A stretch of 50,134 nt of DNA from Methanobacteriota archaeon (GTDB lineage: Archaea > Thermoplasmatota > Poseidoniia > Poseidoniales > Thalassarchaeaceae): assembly GCA_016845365.1 (NCBI GenBank), contig JAERST010000017.1, forward strand, positions 1 to 50,134, read 5' to 3'. This document shows, in pieces, positions 17,001-23,986 of the stretch. Below the pieces are notes generated by a model. The model saw only the letters and a list, made by a program, of their open reading frames with translations. It ran no database searches and was not told the origin of the DNA. The stretch's first letter is position 1; each line of letters starts with the position of its first letter. The translations under genes were made by a program, and so were the position numbers.

Positions 17001-17356
17001 GCATGGGCTTGTAGTGCGTCGATATCACAAACGGCTAGAGACTCCTCGTGGGTCGCCTCGAGCACCACTGGACAGGCGACCCCAGCGTCTGCTGCATCCT
17101 GCCAAGTCTGAGCGCAGACGCACCATCGATCCCCCGGCCTCAGCCCGGGAAAACCGACCTCCGGCACGGGCGTAATCAGGTCGTTGCCCTGCCCGCGAGC
17201 GAACTCTAGGAACTCTTTCGTCAGCACGCAGCAGACCGTGTGCGAACCCCTATCGCGAGCGTCGGTATTGCAGCACCCATCGCGAAACCAACCCGTCAAC
17301 GGAGCCGCCGAACACAGCCCCAATTCGCCCCCGAGAACGTTGACTGAATCGTGCAT
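16985..17356 (-). CDS. DUF2237 family protein
   Basis: A 123-residue protein that matches the DUF2237 pattern over its whole length: 'NVLGGELGLCSAAPLTGWFR', 'DGCCNTDARDRGSHTVCCVL', 'TKEFLEFARGQGNDLITPVP', 'FPGLRPGDRWCVCAQTWQDA' and 'PVVLEATHEESLA'. The conserved cysteines (DGCCNT, HTVC, WCVC) suggest metal or iron-sulfur binding, but no activity is known. The family is mainly bacterial and eukaryotic, so transfer is likely. Its ATG overlaps the dus stop as TGATG, so translation is coupled to the tRNA-modifying enzyme. Confidence 0.85.
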   Translation of the reverse strand: MHDSVNVLGGELGLCSAAPLTGWFRDGCCNTDARDRGSHTVCCVLTKEFLEFARGQGNDLITPVPEVGFPGLRPGDRWCVCAQTWQDAADAGVACPVVLEATHEESLAVCDIDALQAHAHSAD

Positions 17357-18336
17357 CAGACCACCATCGCGCGCGCATCTGCGAGTTCGCGCAGGTATTC
17401 AGATACGCGCGCGCCAAGCAATTTTTGGTCCTGAATCGAATGCAATTCAACGCGCATATTCGAGGCGCCTGGAAGCCCTTTTGTGAAGGAGACTGCGTGT
17501 CGCTTGAGGTTCTTGCACTCTCCCGCATCGTAGACTTCTCCGGCGTATTTCAAGTAACGCTCCCAACACCAAAATCGTGCCACTGCGTCGCTTTCCTCGC
17601 CCCAAAGTGGTTCTTCCTGTGTCCAACCTAGGTCGCGCTTGATTTCGTGGAAAATTGTTGGACGGCCGATGGCACCGCGTCCGATCATTAGGCCGGCCGC
17701 GCCAGTTGCTTCGATGCATTCAGCGGCGCTCTGTGCATCGACGACATCCCCGTTTGCGATGACGGGGATGTCGACCGCCTTGACTATGTCTCGAATCTGC
17801 GACCAATCTGCCTCGCCCGAGTAGCGTTGGCGGAGTGTGCGGCCGTGAACGCAGATTCGCTTTACGCCCTCGTCCTCGATACGCTTGCAAATCTCGAGGG
17901 CGGTATTCGGTCCGCTGCCGGTTCCAAGTCGCATCTTGACGGTAATCGGGACATCGGATGCTTCGATGCAGGCGCGGACCATCTCTACGACTTTGTCTGG
18001 ATTGCGAAGTAAGGCCGCGCCCGCGTCATTGCGGCAAACCTTGGGCGCGGGACAGCCGAAATTGAGGTCGATTATGTCGGCACGGTCGTGCAGGAGTTTG
18101 ACCGTGGCGACCATTTCTTCGATATCGCCGCCGAAAATTTGCGGAATGAAAGGCGATTCGCGCGGGTCTGATTCGACCTTCAGCCACGAGTGTTTTGCGT
18201 GACGAGAAAGACCCGATGCGGCGGTGAATTCGGTGAAGGTTAGGTCAGCGCCGACCTCGCGCGCCAATAGCCGATAGGCCAAGTCGGTGACCCCTGCCAT
18301 CGGTGCGAGGAATAGCGGCACCGGCTCCACAGCCAT
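17356..18336 (-). CDS. dus: tRNA-dihydrouridine synthase
   Basis: A 326-residue FMN enzyme that reduces uridines of tRNA with NAD(P)H. It shows the TIM-barrel opening 'PLFLAPMAGVTDLAYRLLAR', the 'DIIDLNFGCPAPKVCRNDAG' active-site strand with the conserved Cys, 'VPITVKMRLG', 'RICVHGRTLRQRYSGEADW', 'VIANGDVVD' and 'GLMIGRGAIGRPTIF' phosphate-binding loop. Length and motifs fit DusB-type proteins. It is transcribed with DUF2237 (TGATG overlap). The gene lies downstream of the DEAD-box helicase on the same strand, 86 bases away, so the three RNA-related genes may form one unit. Which tRNA position it modifies cannot be told. Confidence 0.92.
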   Translation of the reverse strand: MAVEPVPLFLAPMAGVTDLAYRLLAREVGADLTFTEFTAASGLSRHAKHSWLKVESDPRESPFIPQIFGGDIEEMVATVKLLHDRADIIDLNFGCPAPKVCRNDAGAALLRNPDKVVEMVRACIEASDVPITVKMRLGTGSGPNTALEICKRIEDEGVKRICVHGRTLRQRYSGEADWSQIRDIVKAVDIPVIANGDVVDAQSAAECIEATGAAGLMIGRGAIGRPTIFHEIKRDLGWTQEEPLWGEESDAVARFWCWERYLKYAGEVYDAGECKNLKRHAVSFTKGLPGASNMRVELHSIQDQKLLGARVSEYLRELADARAMVV

Positions 18337-18422
18337 ATCGATTCGGCGTCGAGCCCTCGTTATCAGGCCAGCGCCTTATGGAAATTCGAAGATTCTCAAT
18401 TCGACGTGGGGCCAATGCGCAA

Positions 18423-19961
18423 TCAGCGGTTTGCGAATTCCCAATCGTCAGCGTGACGGGGCTTCAACCAGCGGCCCCGAACCTTAGTATTCGACAGGGC
18501 CGCGACGAGAGATTCGACCTCAGATGTCGGAACCTCGACAACGCTGATTCGGTCGAGAAGGTCGATTCTACCGATTTTGTCACCTTTGAGACCGCCTTCA
18601 TTGCAAATCACTGCGACCAAGTCCTTCGGTCTGACTCGGTCCATTTTACCTACTTTCAGGGCCAAAGCCGTGCTTCCAGTCCGCTTCGATGATTCCTCAA
18701 GTTTCGCCTCGCCAACGAGCATCTCGATGGCGGCGAGGGCGATTTGTTCCGGCGAGAGGTCCGACTCGAGTGCTGAATCATAAGCCGTCCGAGCGAGTCG
18801 ACTCGGCTCATTTTCCATCATTTCTTCGACCAATCGAATCGTCTGGAGTTCCTCTACTTCAGCCGCAGTCGGAAGAGGCTCCTTGCCCAGACGTCCAGCT
18901 ACCTTGGTCAGCATTCCAATTCGGCGGCTGACACCTTTCGAAATCAACAGAATGCTACGGCCTTCGCGTCCAGCTCGCCCAGTTCGGCCAACGCGGTGAA
19001 CATAGACTTCCGAGTTGGCCGGCATATCATCCTGAATCACGAGGTCGATGGCATCGACATCGAGACCTCGCGCCGCCACATCGGTGGCGACGAGAAGATT
19101 CGAGCGACCATTTCGGAACCTCGTCATGACATTGTCACGGTGCTTCTGCTGATATCCTCCGTGCAGGGACTCCGCACCGATATGAGACAATTCCTTGGCC
19201 AATTCCTCGGTGCGGTTTCGAGTCCGACAGAAGATGATGCAGGCCTCGGGGTCGTAGCGCACTAGCAATCTCTCGATGGCCTGTGCCCGGCTCCGCTTGG
19301 GAACGATGAGGACCGATTGCTCCACCGTGTCAGCGGCTTTCAGTGGGCCGGAACCTGCATTGATTTGAACCGGTTCTCGGAGGGCCGCATTAGCCAGCCT
19401 CTTGACCGATTTTGGCATCGTGGCCGCAAGTAAAAGCGTCTGACAATCTTGCGGCATTGCTGCATTGATGCGGTCGAGGTCGTCTGAGAATCCCATACTC
19501 AGCATCTCATCTGCCTCATCCAAAACGAAGACCTCGATATCATCGAGTTCGACGGTACCTTGGTCGATGTGATCGCACAATCGGCCGGGTGTGGCAACGA
19601 TATTGGAATCCGGCCGCTTCCTCAACGCACGCTTCTGATCTCGGAACGGTGCCCCGCCAATCAGACAGACAGAGGGGTGCGTTCCACCACACATTCGATT
19701 GAAATCATCCTGAACCTGTAACGCGAGCTCGCGCGTAGGAGCGAGAATCAGCGCGCGAGCACCCATCTGCAGAATCGGAATCACGTAAGCTCCGGTCTTG
19801 CCTGTACCAGTTTGAGCGGTGGCGAGGATGTCTCGACCTTGCATTGCCGCGGGAATAACCTCAGCCTGAACCGGAGTCATCTCCTCGAAGCCCATTCCGA
19901 GCAGCGAATTCGCAATGTATGGACGAAGCCCAAGCGACTCGAATCTGATGTCACGAACCAT
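18423..19961 (-). CDS. DEAD-box RNA helicase with DbpA-like RNA-binding tail
   Basis: A 512-residue helicase. It contains Q motif ('GFEEMTPVQAEVIPAAMQGR'), motif I AQTGTGKT, Ia PTRELALQ, Ib TPGR, motif II DEAD, motif III AAT instead of SAT ('LLLAATMPKSVKRL'), motif IV 'CIIFCRTRN', V 'NLLVATDVAARGLDVD', VI 'YVHRVGRTGRAGREG'. The C-terminus ('RVRPKDLVAVICNEGGLKGD', 'KIGRIDLLDRISVVEVP') is the DbpA/CsdA RNA-binding fold. It should remodel RNA in ribosome assembly or cold adaptation and is of bacterial type. I chose the ATG at 19961 because GGAGGGG lies 8 bases upstream; the frame also has a TTG at 19991. Confidence 0.93.
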   Translation of the reverse strand: MVRDIRFESLGLRPYIANSLLGMGFEEMTPVQAEVIPAAMQGRDILATAQTGTGKTGAYVIPILQMGARALILAPTRELALQVQDDFNRMCGGTHPSVCLIGGAPFRDQKRALRKRPDSNIVATPGRLCDHIDQGTVELDDIEVFVLDEADEMLSMGFSDDLDRINAAMPQDCQTLLLAATMPKSVKRLANAALREPVQINAGSGPLKAADTVEQSVLIVPKRSRAQAIERLLVRYDPEACIIFCRTRNRTEELAKELSHIGAESLHGGYQQKHRDNVMTRFRNGRSNLLVATDVAARGLDVDAIDLVIQDDMPANSEVYVHRVGRTGRAGREGRSILLISKGVSRRIGMLTKVAGRLGKEPLPTAAEVEELQTIRLVEEMMENEPSRLARTAYDSALESDLSPEQIALAAIEMLVGEAKLEESSKRTGSTALALKVGKMDRVRPKDLVAVICNEGGLKGDKIGRIDLLDRISVVEVPTSEVESLVAALSNTKVRGRWLKPRHADDWEFANR

Positions 19962-20092
19962 CCCGGCAGCCCCTCCGGCTAACCCGGACAACCTGCCCGC
20001 CCTGCTCTTCCTATTTGGTCGCGACTGTTGCTACTCAACCACGAGAGCGACCCCTGGTTCAGTCGACGTGACTGTGATGAGCCGAAAGTAAA

Positions 20093-20111
20093 CGCTCGGC
20101 TCCGCCGAGCG
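20093..20111 (-). terminator. hairpin downstream of the S2 gene
   Basis: CGCTCGGC, loop of three, then GCCGAGCG: a perfect 8-bp stem, 17 bases beyond the S2 stop on the minus strand and followed there by TTTACTTT. Confidence 0.55.
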
Positions 20112-20127
20112 GATTAATGCTTGAACT

Positions 20128-20742
20128 TCAGAAAGTGGATTCCCACTCTTCAACGTCCTGAGCGCGCTCCCAGTCCGCGTAATTCGTTGCACCGCGCGCC
20201 GTTAGCATCTCGCGGGCGAGCAGCCAGTAGATGAGAGCCAGCGATCGGCGACCCTTATTGTTGGCAGGCAGAGCCAAGTCGACGTTTCGCAAAGTGTTGT
20301 TCGCGTCGACAATTCCAACGATTGGCAGGCCCGTACCAACAGCCTCTGAAAGGGCCTGAGCATCCGCAGCCGGATCTGTCACAAACAGAACCTCCGGCTC
20401 CTGATAGGTTCGGAGTTGAGGATTGGTCAGCGTTCCTGGAATGAAGCGCCCAACGATGCGCTTTGCACCGATCGACTGAGCGAACTTGCGAGCTGGGCGC
20501 TGTCCATACTGGCGAGCGCTGACGACAAGAATTCGCTCTGGGTCGTAGCGCGAGAGGAACTTAGCAACCGTGCGGATGCGCTCATCCGTCTGGTTGATGT
20601 CGAGCAAGTGTAGTCCGCTACCGTCAGCACGTTCGGTATCTAGGAAGCGTTGCATGTCCGCAGACTTCTGGTTCGTTCCAATGTGAACCGCGTGCGTCTC
20701 GTACACATCGTACGGCACTAGGGGTGACTCAATCTCACTCAT
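20128..20742 (-). CDS. rps2: 30S ribosomal protein S2 (uS2, archaeal type)
   Basis: A 204-residue archaeal/eukaryotic-type S2 that binds 16S rRNA at the back of the small subunit. Signature stretches are 'THAVHIGTNQKSADMQRFL', 'LHLLDINQTDERIRTVAKFL', 'PERILVVSARQYGQRPARKF', 'GRFIPGTLTNPQ', 'VLFVTDPAADAQALSEA', 'PIVGIVDANN' and 'GRRSLALIYWLLAREML'. It lacks the bacterial coiled-coil insertion, which supports an archaeal host. The usual archaeal neighbours (enolase, RNA polymerase subunits K and N) are absent; here it stands between a helicase and a lipoprotein gene. Confidence 0.96.
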   Translation of the reverse strand: MSEIESPLVPYDVYETHAVHIGTNQKSADMQRFLDTERADGSGLHLLDINQTDERIRTVAKFLSRYDPERILVVSARQYGQRPARKFAQSIGAKRIVGRFIPGTLTNPQLRTYQEPEVLFVTDPAADAQALSEAVGTGLPIVGIVDANNTLRNVDLALPANNKGRRSLALIYWLLAREMLTARGATNYADWERAQDVEEWESTF

Positions 20743-20795
20743 GGTGGGTCCTCAGCAGCGCGGCGACCTGACCTCCCCTCATAAGCGCTGCGCAT

Positions 20796-20810
20796 CGCCC
20801 CAAAGGGGCG
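20796..20810 (-). terminator. hairpin downstream of the lipoprotein gene
   Basis: CGCCCC-AAA-GGGGCG, a perfect 6-bp stem 12 bases after the lipoprotein stop on the minus strand. No T-tract follows, so termination is only a suggestion. Confidence 0.35.
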
Positions 20811-20822
20811 TAGAAAGCAAAA

Positions 20823-21443
20823 TCATCGGTTCTGCAAAACAGAAAGGTCTGTGCACTCGCCGATTTCGTGGACTTCAGCGAAGTGAACACAGGGCTTGGT
20901 GATGGTCACTGTCATGTCGAAGTGGTCGTGGAATGAAGCTTGGTCAATCGGTGAATCCCAGCCGTAGCCTCTGGCATCGATCTCGACCAGCCAAAGACCG
21001 TTGACAAGGTCGGAAAATTCGAAGCGCTCCAATGGGTAGTCCTGCGTCGCCCTCACCTCCCAATACGGGTTCCCTCCGGCAGCCTTGACGCCTGGTTCCC
21101 AGACGCGCACCTCAACGTAGCGATACTCGTTAGTACCGTTGGGGACGACTTGCTCAAGAATGCTCGAGTAAGGGAATTGCGCGCGGAATGTGATCGTTAG
21201 TTTCGAGACGGTTTCGTCGAGGGTAATCTGAGTCTCGTTCGTGTATTGAATCGCTTCTGGGTCTAATGAATCCGAGTTGAAGGTAACATCCCAAAGGTGA
21301 GATTCCTCCTTGTTGATGACTACGGGCTCCTCACGCATGCTTTCCATTACTTCGCGTTGCATGACCAGCCCGAGGCAGCCTGCGCTGACCGTCGAGACGA
21401 TCAGCATCAGCAGCATTCCGAGGGCTGCCGCATGCGTGCGCAT
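20823..21443 (-). CDS. putative lipoprotein of unknown function
   Basis: A 206-residue exported protein. From the ATG at 21443 it has a signal peptide 'HAAALGMLLMLIVSTVSAGC' that ends in a lipobox-like SAGC, so the Cys may be lipid-modified and hold the protein at the outer face of the membrane. The mature part is beta-rich ('KLTITFRAQFPYSSILEQV', 'RYVEVRVWEPGVKAAGGNPY', 'LVEIDARGYGWDSPIDQA'), consistent with an immunoglobulin-like or jelly-roll fold. Two Cys near the end (PCVHF, GECTD) could form a disulfide. A TTG at 21473 would only add ten polar residues. No family recognised. Confidence 0.65.
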   Translation of the reverse strand: MRTHAAALGMLLMLIVSTVSAGCLGLVMQREVMESMREEPVVINKEESHLWDVTFNSDSLDPEAIQYTNETQITLDETVSKLTITFRAQFPYSSILEQVVPNGTNEYRYVEVRVWEPGVKAAGGNPYWEVRATQDYPLERFEFSDLVNGLWLVEIDARGYGWDSPIDQASFHDHFDMTVTITKPCVHFAEVHEIGECTDLSVLQNR

Positions 21444-21473
21444 AGTCGGGTTGGATTGGCGATTAGACTTCAA

Positions 21474-21829
21474 CCGAACGGGTTCGTGGGTTGGTTGGGG
21501 TGTGGATTATGCTCTGTGTGTTAACCACAGAGGCACAGAGACTCAGAGTGGTTGTTCTGGTGGTTCTCACTGAGAAAGGGAAGATTGTGCCTCTCGGTTG
21601 CGCGGCAAGCCGCGCATTTCCTCCATCGATTCCTAATTTCCCTGGCCTTCGGGCAAACTGGCACATTCTTGAGGAACCGCTGTTTCGTCAACGCGCCTCA
21701 ATGACGACAAGAGGGTCAACTGAGCCGTAAGGCGTTGACGTGCCCTGTGAGTACCGAGAGGCACCTCCTAGTCACAATGCGTCAGCTAGGTTACGCCCTC
21801 GAGGGCGCGACTCCATTGAACTGGAGGAG
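21474..21829 (-). other. 356-base intergenic region rich in inverted repeats; possible structured RNA or REP-like element
   Basis: No convincing gene. It holds several inverted repeats: CTCTGTG (21512-21518) with CACAGAG (21526-21532), the latter repeated at 21534-21540; GAGGCACA (21530-21537) with TGTGCCTC (21586-21593); GTCAAC at 21715-21720 with GTTGAC at 21734-21739, with inner GCC/GGC pairing and a four-base loop; CGTCAACGC (21687-21695) with GCGTTGACG (21732-21740), an alternative pairing; and CGCCCTCGAGGGCG (21794-21807) close after the FKBP stop. Some could be the FKBP terminator. The CCACAGAGGCACAGAG core is like short repeats scattered in many environmental bacterial genomes. Confidence 0.4.
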
Positions 21830-22525
21830 TTACTCTTCTTCTGCTGCGACGCGCGGCTCGTGAACTTCCTTGAAGATCACAGTGCCGACCTCGAGGTGCT
21901 CGCGTAGCGCGCGCACAAGAGAGAACTTGGCGTATGCCCAGTTCTGGTCGTAAGCGATTGATTCTGGGAGAGTGATGGTGACATCGTCACCCTCGAACTC
22001 GACCTCGAAGTCAGAGCGACCGGTGTTCATCTGTAGAAGGGTCGCGACGCGCTCGGAGCGGTCTTCGACGACCTTGACGATGGTGTAGGTGTAGCGCAGG
22101 GTGGTTCCTGCGAGTGGGTGATTGTAGTCGATGCGAGCGCGGCCTGCGCGTAGCATCTGTAGAACACCGTTGCGGCCGCCGATTTCGACAGGCGCGCCGA
22201 TTGCCAGCATGTTTGGGTCGCGGACGCTGCGCATCAAGACATTCTGTGAAATCGTCTCGACGAGTGAAGCATCGCGCTCGCCATATGCGTCCGCGGGCTC
22301 GATATCGAATGTGTACTCGGTCTCGGCTTCGGCCTCAGAGAGGTGAGCCTCGAAGCCGCCGATGAGTCGACCATCGCCGATTACGGTAATCATCGGCTCG
22401 TAAGTTCGGCCTTCTTGGAAGACCTCGTGCTCCTTGGCGATTTCCTCGCGAGTCGTCTCGATGATATCGCCAGAATTGGCGTCGTACAGGTCGTAATCGA
22501 TGTGAACGATGGCTCCGTTGTCCAT
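21830..22525 (-). CDS. FKBP-type (SlyD-like) peptidyl-prolyl cis-trans isomerase
   Basis: A 231-residue protein. The N-terminal FKBP fold is split by an insert-in-flap domain, as in archaeal FKBP26/SlyD: 'NGAIVHIDYDLYDANSGDII', 'PMITVIGDGRLIGGFEAHLS', 'YTFDIEPADAYGERDASLVE', flap residues to about 135, then 'ARIDYNHPLAGTTLRYTYTI'. A C-terminal domain of about 75 residues follows, as in the long archaeal type. It helps fold new proteins by isomerising X-Pro bonds. The ATG has GGGGG about 10 bases upstream. Unlike bacterial SlyD it has no His-rich tail. Confidence 0.9.
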   Translation of the reverse strand: MDNGAIVHIDYDLYDANSGDIIETTREEIAKEHEVFQEGRTYEPMITVIGDGRLIGGFEAHLSEAEAETEYTFDIEPADAYGERDASLVETISQNVLMRSVRDPNMLAIGAPVEIGGRNGVLQMLRAGRARIDYNHPLAGTTLRYTYTIVKVVEDRSERVATLLQMNTGRSDFEVEFEGDDVTITLPESIAYDQNWAYAKFSLVRALREHLEVGTVIFKEVHEPRVAAEEE

Positions 22526-22699
22526 GGTATAGCCCCCTATGAGCGAGCCGCCGACCTATCTCCCCTTTTTGATAGGCTCGGTTCACCCAAAGGGTGAGAA
22601 CAAGTCGAAACCGATGCACGTATCCCCTTCGTGCCGGGATTTACTTTATTCGTTATGCGAGCAACCAAAGGACGGCTTCATGCCGAGGAGATTAGACTC

Positions 22700-23986
22700 A
22701 TGGACTTCTGGGAATTCATCGACTTACTTCCGCCTGTAGTGTTCGATGTACTTGAGTTGATTATTCCACTAGGGATATTCGCTGCCATACTTCTCAGGAT
22801 GTTCCATGATGTTCCGAAAGAACACCGCCCATGGCATATGATCAGGCGGCGCTTGACCGGGAATCTGACAAAAGAAGAGATGAAGGAGAAACAGAACAAG
22901 GCTCAAGAGAAAATAGAATTGAAATTGATGGCTTCAAATTTCGCTTTCACCAATGTTCCACGAAACTTGCTTGTGTTTGCAATCTTCGTATTCATGCTCT
23001 CATTTGCTGTAATTTACCTCATGATTTCACCGATGGTTACCGACGATTGGACGCCGACTGAGGCGACAATCGTCGAAACAGGAATCACCGATATGGTATG
23101 CCAAGAGAATTTGCAAGGCGAGCGGTGCTTTTACAGTGGATATTTCCCAATGGTCGAGTTCTCCTGGGAAGTAGATGGTGTGAGCTACGAAAGTGAGCGG
23201 TACACCTTCGATGTAGATTCGGTTAATTTCTCGTACCAAGCCCAGGCCGAAGCATGGTTGGAGGATTATCCCGTCGGTTCGACCACCACCGCTTACCACA
23301 ATCCTGACGACCCGGGGGATGCGGTCTTGATAACACACGATCTCATGGAGGCGTATCTTGTAAGTGGGAATTGGTTATTGCAAATAATTCTCTCAATTGC
23401 TTGTTTTCCATTGCCAATCGCACTTTTACTCACCGTTCGTCAATTCGAAAAAGCACTTCCAGAGCACCGAGGAAAGCGCTTCAAATTATCATACAATTCA
23501 GCCTCCAAGGGTTGGGGGCTCGCGAATGAAGATGAGCACGCTGAACTGGTCTCTCAGGCGCGCAGTGCCTACCTGAAGAAAAATTACGATAAATACGATG
23601 AGGAGGTTGTCGAGTCGGCTTTGCGTATGGCCGACGCTATGGATATGGAATCCAAGTCCGTCAGTGATGGGCCGAAGACTTTCACTATTCTCGACGGAGG
23701 CGTTGAGAAGCAGTTTACGGCTCGCTCCGTCGGCGACCTTCTAGATTTCTTTGAGAATGAGGGGACGCTTTACCTCGAGGATTCGAGAGAGAAAGGTCGC
23801 TACATCGTGTTTGTCTATATGGGCGAAATTGATGGCGATGACCATTTGCAAGTAAAGGAATTCAATGGTGATGAATTAGTTCTCGATGAGTCGGTCAATA
23901 TGGAGAGAAATTACCACCGCGCTCTTGCAATTTTGGTTGCGGCGCTTGAGAAATCCACCGCTGACGATGGTCAATGGTGGGACTGA
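22700..23986 (+). CDS. DUF3592 domain membrane protein
   Basis: A 428-residue protein. Helices are at about residues 12-35 ('VVFDVLELIIPLGIFAAILL'), 90-112 ('LLVFAIFVFMLSFAVIYLMI') and 225-248 ('WLLQIILSIACFPLPIALLL'). Between helices 2 and 3 is an extracytoplasmic DUF3592-like domain: 'EATIVETGITDMVCQENLQG', 'MVEFSWEVDGVSYESERYTF', 'YPVGSTTTAYHNPDDPGDAV', with one potential disulfide. The C-terminal cytoplasmic part (about 260-428) is novel to me. The function of DUF3592 proteins is unknown. The frame is open from 22631 but the ATG at 22700 begins near the first helix. It abuts the ccmF stop tail to tail with no bases between. Confidence 0.65.
   Translation: MDFWEFIDLLPPVVFDVLELIIPLGIFAAILLRMFHDVPKEHRPWHMIRRRLTGNLTKEEMKEKQNKAQEKIELKLMASNFAFTNVPRNLLVFAIFVFMLSFAVIYLMISPMVTDDWTPTEATIVETGITDMVCQENLQGERCFYSGYFPMVEFSWEVDGVSYESERYTFDVDSVNFSYQAQAEAWLEDYPVGSTTTAYHNPDDPGDAVLITHDLMEAYLVSGNWLLQIILSIACFPLPIALLLTVRQFEKALPEHRGKRFKLSYNSASKGWGLANEDEHAELVSQARSAYLKKNYDKYDEEVVESALRMADAMDMESKSVSDGPKTFTILDGGVEKQFTARSVGDLLDFFENEGTLYLEDSREKGRYIVFVYMGEIDGDDHLQVKEFNGDELVLDESVNMERNYHRALAILVAALEKSTADDGQWWD

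Noticed and set aside
21701-21723. possible C/D box guide RNA (ATGACGA ... CTGA)
   Set aside because: Box C is imperfect and C'/D boxes are not convincing; hairpins explain the region better.
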